Notes: generated from the sequence alone by a model not told the origin. Positions 5,634 to 13,498 are shown, numbered from the stretch's first letter. The stretch is DNA of 13,765 nt from Candidatus Helarchaeota archaeon (GCA_013375355.1 JABXJV010000246.1:1-13765), one strand, 5' to 3'. A program made the numbers and translations.

Positions 5634-6929
5634 ATGAAAGTCTATTTGGTTTCCATTCAATATGTTCCTAACATTACTGGAGGCGGAGGAGTTGTTGTTA
5701 AAGAACTCTCTCGCGAACTTGTTGAAGCTGGAGATGATGTGACAGTTTTAACTATTGGTTTAAAGGATAAAGCAGAAGAAACTGTGGACTTAATTGATGA
5801 TACAGGAACTTCTACTGTAAAAGTAAAACGCTTCTTCGTTTCAGATTCTGAAAAAATATCAGATCCCTATGTAGGTACGAAAAGAGATGAATTTGGAAGG
5901 TTTGAGGAGTTAACAAAGCAAATTTTTGAATTTTTAAAAGATAAAGAAGGCGTAATTCATCTTCATGGTCATTACATCATTCCTGCATTGGCAAAATCTA
6001 TTAAAGAAAAAGGAAAAAAGAATCCAACCCTGATATCTTTTCATGCATTAGAATCTGTGGCACTTGAAGCTAAAAATATCAAAGATGATTATGCATTAAA
6101 TTACATTAAAGAAAGGGAAGAAATTGGTCTAAAATATTGTGATTACGCAATAGTCAATAGCGAAAAAGTGGAAAATCAACTTAAAAATATGTATCCCAGC
6201 TCATTTTCTGATGAAAAAGTCAAAGTGATTCCAAATTATGTTTCCAATGAGCTTATTCATACGAAAAAGATATCAGATGAAGAGCTTTTACAAATAAGAA
6301 GAAAATACGGATTAAAAGAGGACTCTAAATTATTCTTTCATGTAGGAAGAATTGATAAAATCAAAGGGATTGAATATTTAATTGAGTCAATGGAAATTGT
6401 TTCCCCAAAATTTGAATCAAATATCACTATAGTTGTTGCTGGATTTTTGGAGGAAAAACAGAGGGAATATTTTAATTCAATTTCAAATTTGGCTAAAAAG
6501 ATTATGAATAAATATCCAAATATTGAGATAAAGTTTATTCCAAACATGGATGCGAGAGATAAAATTTATTTCTTTGATGTTTGTACTTCTTTTATAACTC
6601 CAGCAATATTAGAACCCTTTGGTTTAACTACATTAGAAGCTTGGGCAAGAGGAAAAACTGTAATTAGAAGCGATAACGAAGGAAGCCGTTACTTATTTGA
6701 TATTGAAGGGAATGTTGCTATTCCATTTGAAAAGAAAGATCAAGGAATTATTGTCAACTTTGATACTAATAGAAAGGAAAACTTGGCAGAAGCAATACTG
6801 TGGCTTTTAAATAATCCAGAAGAAGCGAAGAAAATGGGTGAATCAGGTAAAAAAGCAGTTTACGAAAAATATTCATGGAAAAATACGATAAAAACTTACC
6901 GAAATTTATATCAGTCAGTTAAAAATTAA
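5634..6929 (+). CDS. Glycosyltransferase family 4 (GT-B fold)
   Basis: A 431-residue cytosolic GT-B enzyme. The N-terminal acceptor domain opens with a first strand and a Gly-rich loop (VPNITGGGGVVVKEL, about 11-25) and has HLHGHYIIPAL in the middle. The C-terminal donor domain begins near FFHVGRIDKIKGIEYLIES and contains the retaining-type E-x7-E motif, Glu327 and Glu335 in EPFGLTTLEAWARGK, which in GT4 contacts the nucleotide sugar. No membrane helix is predicted. Known family members transfer a sugar from a nucleotide donor to a sugar, lipid or cell-envelope glycan; the acceptor cannot be inferred. The start is the ATG at 5634. The gene stands alone, with no other sugar-pathway gene beside it, and is followed by T-rich DNA before the convergent sulfatase gene. 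Resemblance to starch-synthase-like GT4 proteins is possible but unproven. Confidence 0.92.
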   Translation: MKVYLVSIQYVPNITGGGGVVVKELSRELVEAGDDVTVLTIGLKDKAEETVDLIDDTGTSTVKVKRFFVSDSEKISDPYVGTKRDEFGRFEELTKQIFEFLKDKEGVIHLHGHYIIPALAKSIKEKGKKNPTLISFHALESVALEAKNIKDDYALNYIKEREEIGLKYCDYAIVNSEKVENQLKNMYPSSFSDEKVKVIPNYVSNELIHTKKISDEELLQIRRKYGLKEDSKLFFHVGRIDKIKGIEYLIESMEIVSPKFESNITIVVAGFLEEKQREYFNSISNLAKKIMNKYPNIEIKFIPNMDARDKIYFFDVCTSFITPAILEPFGLTTLEAWARGKTVIRSDNEGSRYLFDIEGNVAIPFEKKDQGIIVNFDTNRKENLAEAILWLLNNPEEAKKMGESGKKAVYEKYSWKNTIKTYRNLYQSVKN

Positions 6930-6954
6930 TTTTTATTATATTTCTACGTTTTTT
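6930..6954 (+). terminator. T-rich terminator after the glycosyltransferase
   Basis: Five T at 6930-6934 and six T at 6949-6954 follow the stop codon directly on the coding strand. Archaeal RNA polymerase terminates on such U-tracts without needing a hairpin. This is a sequence-pattern call only. Confidence 0.4.
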
Positions 6955-7002
6955 ATTATAATAATGAAATTAATACAAGCATAAGAAAAAATACACTACA
7001 AT

Positions 7003-8529
7003 TTAAGTTCCAGCAATTCTTTTAGGATATCGAGTCTGAGCCTTGAGATTTTCATGTAATAATTTATCTATTAATTCAAATTTCTTCTCTTTAAAATTAG
7101 TATTATACCATAAATTATTCAACTCATCTGGGTCATTTTTTCTATCATAAATATCTCCATAATTTGGCAAACTTTCATAAACTGTCAATTTGTAATCTTC
7201 AGTTATCAAATGTCTTAATCTTGACTTAAGCGGACCTATCTCTTCATCATTTTCAATGAAGCAACAATCTCTTACTTTCGCCTCGGGGTTTTTTAAGATA
7301 GGTGTTATATCAAAACCTTGCATATCTGGTGGTTGAAAACTTTTTTTTATCCCTAATAGACTTAAGATAGTTTTTGGATAATCAATAGAACTAATTAAAG
7401 AATCTGAAATACTACCTGGTTTTGTTAATTCTGGAACTTTCCATATAGAAGGAATCTGTAGAACTCCATTAAAAGGGCAAGGTCCTTTAAATAAAAGTCC
7501 ATGATCGCCCATTAAATCACCATGATCGCTAGTATAAATTACAATTGCGTTATTTGAATAACCTAGATCATTTAAGGAGGTTAGTATTTTCCCTATACAA
7601 AAATCTATATAGGCTACTGAAGCATAGGTTAACGCAATAAATTTACGTACCTCATTTTCAGTACTTTCCCTTAAAAATGCCCTTTTAAATGGTGGCTTTT
7701 TTAAATGTGCCCCCAAATATTTATGATTATACAAATTTTTAGCATCTTCAAAACTTTTAGGTAGTCTGATATCTTCAGGTTTATACATGTCTTGAAATCT
7801 TTTAGGCGGATATACTGGATAATGCGGATCAGGAAATGAACAGTGTAAATAAAATGGTTTATCTCCATAATTACCATTTGCATATCTTTCGAGAAAGGCG
7901 GTACTGCGTTCCATAACATAAGTTGTATTATAGAATTCTTCAGGAATTTCATCACAGAAAAGGTCAAATAAAACATCATAATTAATTGCTCTTTTTTTGA
8001 CTTCTTCAGCTACTTTAAGAGATTTTTCTTCTAACCATTCTATATAATGACCTGTACAAATAGAGCCATTACCTGTAACTAATTCGACTTCCTCATATCC
8101 ATAATAAGGGATGGGAAAATTTTTTCTTACAGGGGCTTTTTTGGCTCTATCATCTATCCAGCTAGAGATATCTTCTGCAGATTTGATTTTGCTAAAAAAT
8201 GGAAACATCCAAAATTGATGATGTATCTTCCCAATAGCTGCTGTATGCCAATTATTTTTACGCAAAGTCTGAGTAATAGTTGGAATATCTGGTTGTAAAA
8301 TCATTCCATTACTCCTGACCCCATGAACATTTGGATATAATCCTGTTATCATCGAAGCACGATTTGGCATACATATCGGATTTGTGCAATAAGCGTTAGT
8401 AAATCTAATACCTTCATTTGCTAAATGGTCAAGGTTTGGAGTTTTTAAAATAGGATTTCCTGAACACCCCATATGATCTGCACGATGTGCATCTGTAATT
8501 ATAAATAAGACATTAAATTTTTCGCTCAT
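7003..8529 (-). CDS. Formylglycine-type sulfatase (alkaline phosphatase superfamily)
   Basis: A protein of 508 residues from the ATG at 8527-8529, or 511 from an in-frame TTG at 8538 (numbering below). The N-terminal strand and metal loop FIITDAHRADHMGCSG give Asp16. Cys56 in ICMPNRASMITGLYP is the C-x-P-x-R residue that the family oxidises to formylglycine, the nucleophile. Asp338 and His339 in SDHGDLMGDHGLLFKG complete the metal site. The position after Asp16 is Ala, not the second Asp of arylsulfatases, and the later ligand pair is Asp-His, not Asp-Asn. This points toward choline-sulfatase or phosphonate-monoester-hydrolase-like members. There is no signal peptide, so a cytosolic enzyme acting on an imported or internal ester is likely. 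It is the last gene of the SDR-ThDP-sulfatase operon. The exact substrate, sulfate or phosphonate ester, is unknown. Confidence 0.9.
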   Translation of the reverse strand: MSEKFNVLFIITDAHRADHMGCSGNPILKTPNLDHLANEGIRFTNAYCTNPICMPNRASMITGLYPNVHGVRSNGMILQPDIPTITQTLRKNNWHTAAIGKIHHQFWMFPFFSKIKSAEDISSWIDDRAKKAPVRKNFPIPYYGYEEVELVTGNGSICTGHYIEWLEEKSLKVAEEVKKRAINYDVLFDLFCDEIPEEFYNTTYVMERSTAFLERYANGNYGDKPFYLHCSFPDPHYPVYPPKRFQDMYKPEDIRLPKSFEDAKNLYNHKYLGAHLKKPPFKRAFLRESTENEVRKFIALTYASVAYIDFCIGKILTSLNDLGYSNNAIVIYTSDHGDLMGDHGLLFKGPCPFNGVLQIPSIWKVPELTKPGSISDSLISSIDYPKTILSLLGIKKSFQPPDMQGFDITPILKNPEAKVRDCCFIENDEEIGPLKSRLRHLITEDYKLTVYESLPNYGDIYDRKNDPDELNNLWYNTNFKEKKFELIDKLLHENLKAQTRYPKRIAGT

Positions 8530-8576
8530 TTGTATCAATCATCTGATTAAAATAAAAAAGTGGAATTTTTTTCTAA

Positions 8577-10316
8577 TTATGCAAGATTAATACCTAATTG
8601 TAGTAAAACTTTCCGAATTTCTGGAACCATATAAGCAATAACGATATCGAATACACAAGGTAAGTTAGACTCGATGCCACGTTGTATTGCAGGTTTAATT
8701 TCATTTGGATCGGTGATTCTTTCAGCAAAGCATCCAAAACCTTTTGCGATTTCTGCATAATTAGTCTTCATATCAAGATCAGTATCAATAAATCTCTTTC
8801 CAAAATTAAATTTTTGATTTGTTTTAATCATTCCCCACGCAGAATTATTAGCTATAAAGCATAGAAATGGAGTATTAATCCTAACAGCTGTTTCCAATTC
8901 CTGAACATTAAATAGAAAGCTTCCATCACCGCAAATAATTGCAACTTGTTTTTCAGGTTGTGCTAATTTACAACCTATAGCGTAAGGTATACAGGTTCCC
9001 AAATGTCCCATCCCTGCACTCATTAAAGTACTTTTAGGAGGTCGGGGTTTATAAAAATCTAATTGTAAAGTTGAATATAGAGAAATATCTCCACCATCGA
9101 GAACTATAATTGCATCTTTATCTAAATTCTCAAGAACATTCTTAAGAAAAGTCTCTGGTCGCATAGGAGTTTTGGGTTTTAAAGCCCGTTTATTTATTGT
9201 TTCAATGTTTTTCTTTCTAACATTAATTAACGATTTTACCCATTCACTTGTTTCCCTCTTTCCAGTCCGTTTTTTTACTTCCTCTAAAATTTGTTCTAAT
9301 ACTAACTTACAATCCCCAAGAATTGGGAGATCTACTTTACGTGCTCTACCAAGAATTGTAGGATCAATATCTATTTGAATTATTTTAGTGTGTTTTTTCC
9401 ACAATGGAGGCATGCCATACGCAACAGTATAAGATAATTTACTCCCACATGCTAGAGCTAAATCTGCCTCTTGAATTGCACTTTGAGCTGCTGGTGCGTT
9501 CAAGGTAATACCTAGAAAAGTATCTTTGTCACTTGATATAGATCCAATACCCATAATAGTCGTAAGTGCTGGAATTTTTAAATAATCTGATAATTCTTGT
9601 AACTCCGCCCAAGCTTCCGCATTTATTACACCACCTCCAGCAATTAAAACAGGGTTTTGAGAATCCAATAATAGATCAACAGCGGTTTGAATTAAAGCTG
9701 GATCTGCCCCACTTTTGCCGGTGCATCTATAACATTCAGGAGATAAGATTTCTATTGGTCTATCTGTTTTTTCATAAAGTGCATCTTTGGTAATTTCAAG
9801 AAAAACAGGTCCGGGTCGTCCACCTAAAGCTTGACGGAATGCTTTTCTAATTGCATCGGGAATATCTTTAGCTTTACGAACTTTTTTTTGATATTTTGTA
9901 ATCGGTCTAAATAAACTAATCTGATCTAATCCACTTTGAAAACTAAACTTATCATCTAAATCTTCCATTTTTGATGGTGCTATTACAATCATCGGAATAT
10001 TATCACTATTTGCAGCTGCAACAGCTGGTACCATGTGCGTAGCACCAGGTCCTACGGTTCCCATACATACTCCTGGTGCGTCAGATACTCGAGACCATGC
10101 ATCAGCAGCATGTGCAGCAGCTTGTTCATGACGAAACATTATTGTATTAATATTTTCTTCACGTCCCCATCTATAAACTGCATCATAAATGGTGAGTAAT
10201 TCTCCACCAACTAAACCAAATATATATCTAATACCTTCTGCTTGAAGGGATTTTACAACCAAATCTCCTCCAACTAATAATTGCTTTTCATTTTCTTTTA
10301 AATTTTCATTACTCAA
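8577..10316 (-). CDS. Thiamine-diphosphate enzyme of the acetolactate synthase-like family
   Basis: A 579-residue protein with the three-domain layout of the POX/AHAS family. The N-terminal Pyr domain has the activating Glu64 in FRHEQAAAHAADAW and VGPGATH. A central nucleotide-binding-like domain follows (about 195-350). The C-terminal PP domain has the ThDP motif GDG (463-465), then exactly 24 residues to Asn490-Asn491. The family makes or breaks C-C bonds next to a carbonyl: acetolactate synthase, oxalyl-CoA decarboxylase, 2-hydroxyacyl-CoA lyase, sulfoacetaldehyde acetyltransferase. The AHAS signature after the Asn pair (a GMVxQW-type stretch) is replaced by WGMIKTNQKFNFGKR, and no small subunit is nearby, so branched-chain synthesis is doubtful. 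The TTG start is well supported by AGGAGG at 10326-10331, 9 bases upstream, and overlaps the SDR stop by four bases. Confidence 0.88.
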   Translation of the reverse strand: MSNENLKENEKQLLVGGDLVVKSLQAEGIRYIFGLVGGELLTIYDAVYRWGREENINTIMFRHEQAAAHAADAWSRVSDAPGVCMGTVGPGATHMVPAVAAANSDNIPMIVIAPSKMEDLDDKFSFQSGLDQISLFRPITKYQKKVRKAKDIPDAIRKAFRQALGGRPGPVFLEITKDALYEKTDRPIEILSPECYRCTGKSGADPALIQTAVDLLLDSQNPVLIAGGGVINAEAWAELQELSDYLKIPALTTIMGIGSISSDKDTFLGITLNAPAAQSAIQEADLALACGSKLSYTVAYGMPPLWKKHTKIIQIDIDPTILGRARKVDLPILGDCKLVLEQILEEVKKRTGKRETSEWVKSLINVRKKNIETINKRALKPKTPMRPETFLKNVLENLDKDAIIVLDGGDISLYSTLQLDFYKPRPPKSTLMSAGMGHLGTCIPYAIGCKLAQPEKQVAIICGDGSFLFNVQELETAVRINTPFLCFIANNSAWGMIKTNQKFNFGKRFIDTDLDMKTNYAEIAKGFGCFAERITDPNEIKPAIQRGIESNLPCVFDIVIAYMVPEIRKVLLQLGINLA

Positions 10317-11107
10317 GTTATCATTCCTCCTGATATTCTAAAATCATTACCAGTAATCCAATCCGCATCCTTTGATGCTAAAAAACAAATAAGACCTGCC
10401 ACATCTTTTGGCAATCCCACTTTTTGATGCTTTAATGGGACAACTCCTCCAAAACCCGCAATTTGCTCAGCCGTAATATTTGTACCCCAAATTCCTGTTA
10501 AAATAGTCCCAGGAAGGACCGCATTAACGGTTATACGACGACTTCCCAACTCCAAAGCTAAAGATTTTGTAAGTGCTATTACTCCAGCTTTAGAAGCAGA
10601 ATATGCGGACATCTTTGCCTTGGGGATTTTACCTCTCATGCTAGCAACATTAATGATTTTTCCTCGGATAGGTGAATCTTCAGTATGAGGATTTTTTACC
10701 ATGTTTTTTAGAAAGAATTTGCACATTAAAAAAGTACCCCGTAAGTTAACACTGATAATTCTATCCCATTGTTCAATAGGAATACTCATTAAGCTAGATA
10801 TGCTATTTGCCCCAATTCCAGCATTGTTAACTAATATATCTACTTGATTAAATCTTTCAATTGATTTTTGGACAAAATTCTTAACATCTTCTTTTTTTGA
10901 AATATCACCAATAATGGTCAATACTTCTTTATTCATCTTTTTTATTTCAGACTCGGTACTCTCTGCATTCTCCTTATTCATATCAATATTAACAATATTT
11001 GCTCCCTCTTCTGCAAATCTTAAAGCTGTTCCTTTTCCAATACCACTACCGCTACCAGTAATTACCACAGTTTTTCCTACAAATCTGTTTAAATTCAATA
11101 GAATCAC
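10313..11107 (-). CDS. Short-chain dehydrogenase/reductase (SDR), NAD-type
   Basis: A 264-residue classical SDR from a GTG start. It shows the cofactor motif T17-G-SGS-G-I-G24, Asp42 at the end of strand 2 (favouring NAD(H) over NADP(H)), NNAG at 94-97, and the catalytic set Asn121, Ser156, Tyr169 and Lys173 (YSASK). The C-terminus TGNDFRISGGMIT resembles FabG-like enzymes whose tail ends near the dimer interface. It oxidises or reduces an alcohol/carbonyl pair; the substrate is not readable. A TTG four codons in (11096-11098), with AGTGA five bases before it, would give the more typical N-terminus MNLNRFVGKTVVITG and may be the real start. It is the first gene of a leftward operon and overlaps the ThDP gene by four bases, so the two steps are probably consecutive. 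Confidence 0.92.
   Translation of the reverse strand: MILLNLNRFVGKTVVITGSGSGIGKGTALRFAEEGANIVNIDMNKENAESTESEIKKMNKEVLTIIGDISKKEDVKNFVQKSIERFNQVDILVNNAGIGANSISSLMSIPIEQWDRIISVNLRGTFLMCKFFLKNMVKNPHTEDSPIRGKIINVASMRGKIPKAKMSAYSASKAGVIALTKSLALELGSRRITVNAVLPGTILTGIWGTNITAEQIAGFGGVVPLKHQKVGLPKDVAGLICFLASKDADWITGNDFRISGGMIT
10326..10331 (-). promoter_or_regulatory. Strong Shine-Dalgarno for the ThDP enzyme
   Basis: AGGAGG on the minus strand, inside the end of the SDR gene and 9 bases before the TTG at 10316. It decides the non-ATG start and indicates efficient translation of the second gene of the operon. Confidence 0.7.
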
Positions 11108-11203
11108 TTAACCGATTTATACTTCAAATTTAAATCACAGTTTAAAAACAATTATAATTTACAGATCAATAATAAATAAGATACTGTTTGAAGTGAAATC
11201 ATC

Positions 11204-12298
11204 TTGTTCCTAAAATGGGATGTAATTTTTCATGAAATTTCAGTTGGTTTTAAACTAATTGAAATAGCATTCATTTTATTATTTGCAATTTTTTTCCTTA
11301 TGAAAATCAGAAAAAAGGAAGAAACGAGAAATCAAAAAGAAATATATTTGGGTACAGCAATTTTTTTAATCTGCTATGTTTTCAGTGATGTATTCTTCCT
11401 TTTTGCCTATTATGGAAAACTATACTATGTTCTTTCTTTTTTTTACCAATCTTGGAAAATTGCAACAATTATCGGAATTTCTGGCACCATATTTTTTATT
11501 TTTACAATAGAAAAAAATATTGGTATTATTAAAAGATTAAATACGAGATTTATTTTTACTTTTATTTCTTTGGGAATCTTAATTGCTATAATTATTATAA
11601 ATGTTGAATTTAGTCGTGTTCTTGCTTATATAAGTCTACCATTTGTATTTATGTTAGTACTTTTATTCCATTTTTATATTTATTTGAAGGCTCCACAAGA
11701 ATATAAAAGAGATCTTTTTCTATCCTTTCTTGGGTTTTTCATTTTTCTTGCTAGTTACACCCTTCCAACAGAAATATCGCAAAGTATTTTACCATTACCT
11801 ATGGAAGTTTTACTTGTAATATCTTCAACGTGTATAACAATTGGGATTGGTATTTATACACTCAAAATTCCTCCCAATGCAGAATTAGAATGGCATCAAA
11901 ATATAATCGCATTACTAGTTATTCATGCAGAAAAGGGATTAAACCTCTTTGATTATTCCTTTGGTCCTGCAATGGAGGAAAGTGAATTAATTGCTGGCGG
12001 TTTAATAGGAATTTCTACAATAATTCAAGAGATGACTAAAAGCGCAACTAAATTGAAAATCATAAAACAAGAAAAAGCAAATATCATCCTTGAACATGGT
12101 AAATATGTTGTATTCGCCCTTATATCAAAAGAAGATCTACAAATTCTAAGAAAAAAATTAAATAGCCTCATTAGTAAATTTGAGGTCCTTTTTAGTGAAC
12201 AAATCCAAGATTGGACAGGTGACGTGAGTATTTTTCGACCAACTAAGGCTCTAATTGAGGAAATTTTTGAGACCTCAAAATTTTTTCCCTATAATTAA
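11204..12298 (+). CDS. Predicted 7-TM protein with cytosolic longin/roadblock-like C-terminal domain
   Basis: A 364-residue protein of no named family that I recognise. Seven hydrophobic segments lie at about 17-33, 47-69, 85-102, 115-134, 139-161, 170-188 and 200-220. The loops after helices 1 (34-46), 3 (103-115) and 5 (162-170) carry the Lys/Arg residues, so the positive-inside rule gives N-terminus out and C-terminus in. Residues 227-364 form a soluble domain. It opens with a strand (ALLVIHAEKGLNLFDYSFG), then a helix (ELIAGGLIGISTIIQEM), strands (KLKIIKQEKANIILEHGKYVVFALIS) and a long helix (EDLQILRKKLNSLISKFEVLF). This order resembles profilin-like longin/roadblock domains associated with small GTPases in Asgard archaea; that resemblance is my inference. 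The start is TTG (upstream stop at 11189), with AAGTGA at 11191-11196. It is likely a membrane sensor. Confidence 0.75.
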   Translation: MFLKWDVIFHEISVGFKLIEIAFILLFAIFFLMKIRKKEETRNQKEIYLGTAIFLICYVFSDVFFLFAYYGKLYYVLSFFYQSWKIATIIGISGTIFFIFTIEKNIGIIKRLNTRFIFTFISLGILIAIIIINVEFSRVLAYISLPFVFMLVLLFHFYIYLKAPQEYKRDLFLSFLGFFIFLASYTLPTEISQSILPLPMEVLLVISSTCITIGIGIYTLKIPPNAELEWHQNIIALLVIHAEKGLNLFDYSFGPAMEESELIAGGLIGISTIIQEMTKSATKLKIIKQEKANIILEHGKYVVFALISKEDLQILRKKLNSLISKFEVLFSEQIQDWTGDVSIFRPTKALIEEIFETSKFFPYN

Positions 12299-12327
12299 TT
12301 ATTTCCATTCCTAAAAAAAGATTTTAA

Positions 12328-12335
12328 TTTATAAG
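12328..12335 (+). promoter_or_regulatory. Candidate TATA element for the SRPBCC gene
   Basis: TTTATAAG at 12328-12335 lies in the 67-base gap after the 7-TM gene and predicts transcription starting just before the TTG at 12366, with a very short or no leader. If real, the SRPBCC gene has its own promoter in addition to any read-through. Confidence 0.3.
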
Positions 12336-12365
12336 AATAAATGTATTATAAACAAGAAAAGGTTA

Positions 12366-12791
12366 TTGATTAAATTGCCACAAATTGAAGTAAAAAAAGA
12401 AATGAAAGCAACTGCAAAGACGATTTATGATATATTAGATGATACTATGAATATGGCCAATTGGAATCTTGTAGTTAGAGAAGTTGAGGAGCTTGAACCT
12501 GATAAAAAATATTTCCTAAAAACAAATGTTGGCGATATTACAGCTACAAGGACTGAAAGCGTTCCAAATGAAAAAATTTCGACATCTCAAGTAGGAAGCC
12601 CAATGAATGAAATGGGCTATATTTTAAAAGCAAAAGGCGATACAACTGAGGTTAAAATTTGGGGGAAATTCGATGATCCAGAACAAGAACCAATGTTAAT
12701 GATAGCAGGGGACGTATTTCTAAAAAGTTTGAAAAAATACTCAGAATTTATTGAAGCTGGCGGAGATCCAAAAGAATTCAAGAAAAAATAG
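12366..12791 (+). CDS. SRPBCC (START-like) fold protein
   Basis: A 141-residue soluble protein with the helix-grip order of the SRPBCC/polyketide-cyclase-like superfamily. An N-terminal strand (QIEVKKEMKATAKTIYDIL) leads into a helix, then NMANWNLVVREVEEL, a series of antiparallel strands (KYFLKTNVGDITATRTESV, TTEVKIWGKFDD), and the long C-terminal helix (MLMIAGDVFLKSLKKYSEFIEAG) that packs over the ligand cavity. Family members bind lipids or other hydrophobic small molecules, and some are enzymes. No catalytic residue can be named. The start is TTG at 12366 or the in-frame TTG at 12375, giving a Pro-Gln start; an AAAAGG precedes both and neither spacing is ideal. It follows the 7-TM gene by 67 bases on the same strand, which may mean a functional link, but it may also have its own TATA. 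Confidence 0.75.
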   Translation: MIKLPQIEVKKEMKATAKTIYDILDDTMNMANWNLVVREVEELEPDKKYFLKTNVGDITATRTESVPNEKISTSQVGSPMNEMGYILKAKGDTTEVKIWGKFDDPEQEPMLMIAGDVFLKSLKKYSEFIEAGGDPKEFKKK

Positions 12792-12819
12792 GCAAATTAT
12801 AATTTAAATTCCTATTCTA

Positions 12820-12831
12820 TTTTTTATTTTT
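12820..12831 (+). terminator. T-tract terminator after the SRPBCC gene
   Basis: Six T (12820-12825) and five T (12827-12831) lie 29-40 bases after the stop codon, in the 47-base gap before the convergent dph6 gene. This is consistent with archaeal U-tract termination; pattern only. Confidence 0.4.
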
Positions 12832-12838
12832 CAATTTC

Positions 12839-13498
12839 TTATAAAACTGAAATATCTAAAAACCAGTAACCATCCTTAGATTTTTTTTCTTTTTTCTCAA
12901 GATTAATTGGATAAGAAAAGGTTGGGCCATCAGTAACAATTGTGTGGTATTCACCACTTTCTCCTGATAAATCGATGCCTGTAGTTTCTAACTCCGCAAT
13001 AACTTCCTTACTTAAGGTCTTACCTAAAAATTTTTTATCTAATTTATCTTCTTTAATGACTATAATGGTAGCTTTAAATCCAAGATCAAGCAATTCTCTA
13101 AGTAATTCTTTTCTTGATCTTTTCCAAAGTGGGAGGCAAGGTTTGATTTTAACATAGGAACAAACACGTTCGACCCATTCTCGGTGTTCTTGGATGTCTA
13201 TATCTCCAAAAACTCCTATTTCGATTCCTTTCTTTTTAAAATCTTGAAGAGCAGAAATAAAATTTGCCTCATAATCATCCCAGGACGTTGATCGCGTAAC
13301 AAGTGGAATACCTAAAGCTTTTGCTTGCTTTTGGAGCGAATCAAATGTGAGTCCATGAGATCTAGATCTTTTTCCATCTTCTCTTAACATATTTAGGAGG
13401 TAACTTGGGCGACCTCCCATTTTAATGGCATGATAAAGTGAAAGGGATGAGTCTTTTCCACCACTCCATGAACAAAAGAAAGAAAAATTTTTTTGCAT
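12839..13498 (-). CDS. dph6: Diphthine--ammonia ligase Dph6 (ATP pyrophosphatase family)
   Basis: A 219-residue N-type ATP-pyrophosphatase. The P-loop-like SWSGGKDSSLS (10-20) binds ATP. SHGLTFDSLQKQA follows, and then GVFGDIDIQEHREWVERVC and the PLW motif, both characteristic of the Dph6/MJ0570 family. The C-terminal SGESGEYHTIVTDGPTF (178-194) is the family's amidation-site signature. Dph6 uses ATP and ammonia for the last step of diphthamide synthesis on the conserved histidine of elongation factor 2. The single-domain length fits archaeal Dph6; the yeast enzyme has extra domains. The ATG at 13496-13498 has GTGAG about 10 bases upstream, overlapping the end of the preceding methyltransferase gene, so the two are probably cotranscribed. 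Dph1/2 and Dph5 are not in the window. Confidence 0.93.
   Translation of the reverse strand: MQKNFSFFCSWSGGKDSSLSLYHAIKMGGRPSYLLNMLREDGKRSRSHGLTFDSLQKQAKALGIPLVTRSTSWDDYEANFISALQDFKKKGIEIGVFGDIDIQEHREWVERVCSYVKIKPCLPLWKRSRKELLRELLDLGFKATIIVIKEDKLDKKFLGKTLSKEVIAELETTGIDLSGESGEYHTIVTDGPTFSYPINLEKKEKKSKDGYWFLDISVL

Noticed and set aside
7003..11107. SDR/ThDP/sulfatase operon as a recently acquired mobile island
   Set aside because: Base composition looks like that of the neighbours, and no transposase, integrase, tRNA or flanking repeat is visible, so transfer cannot be supported from this window.
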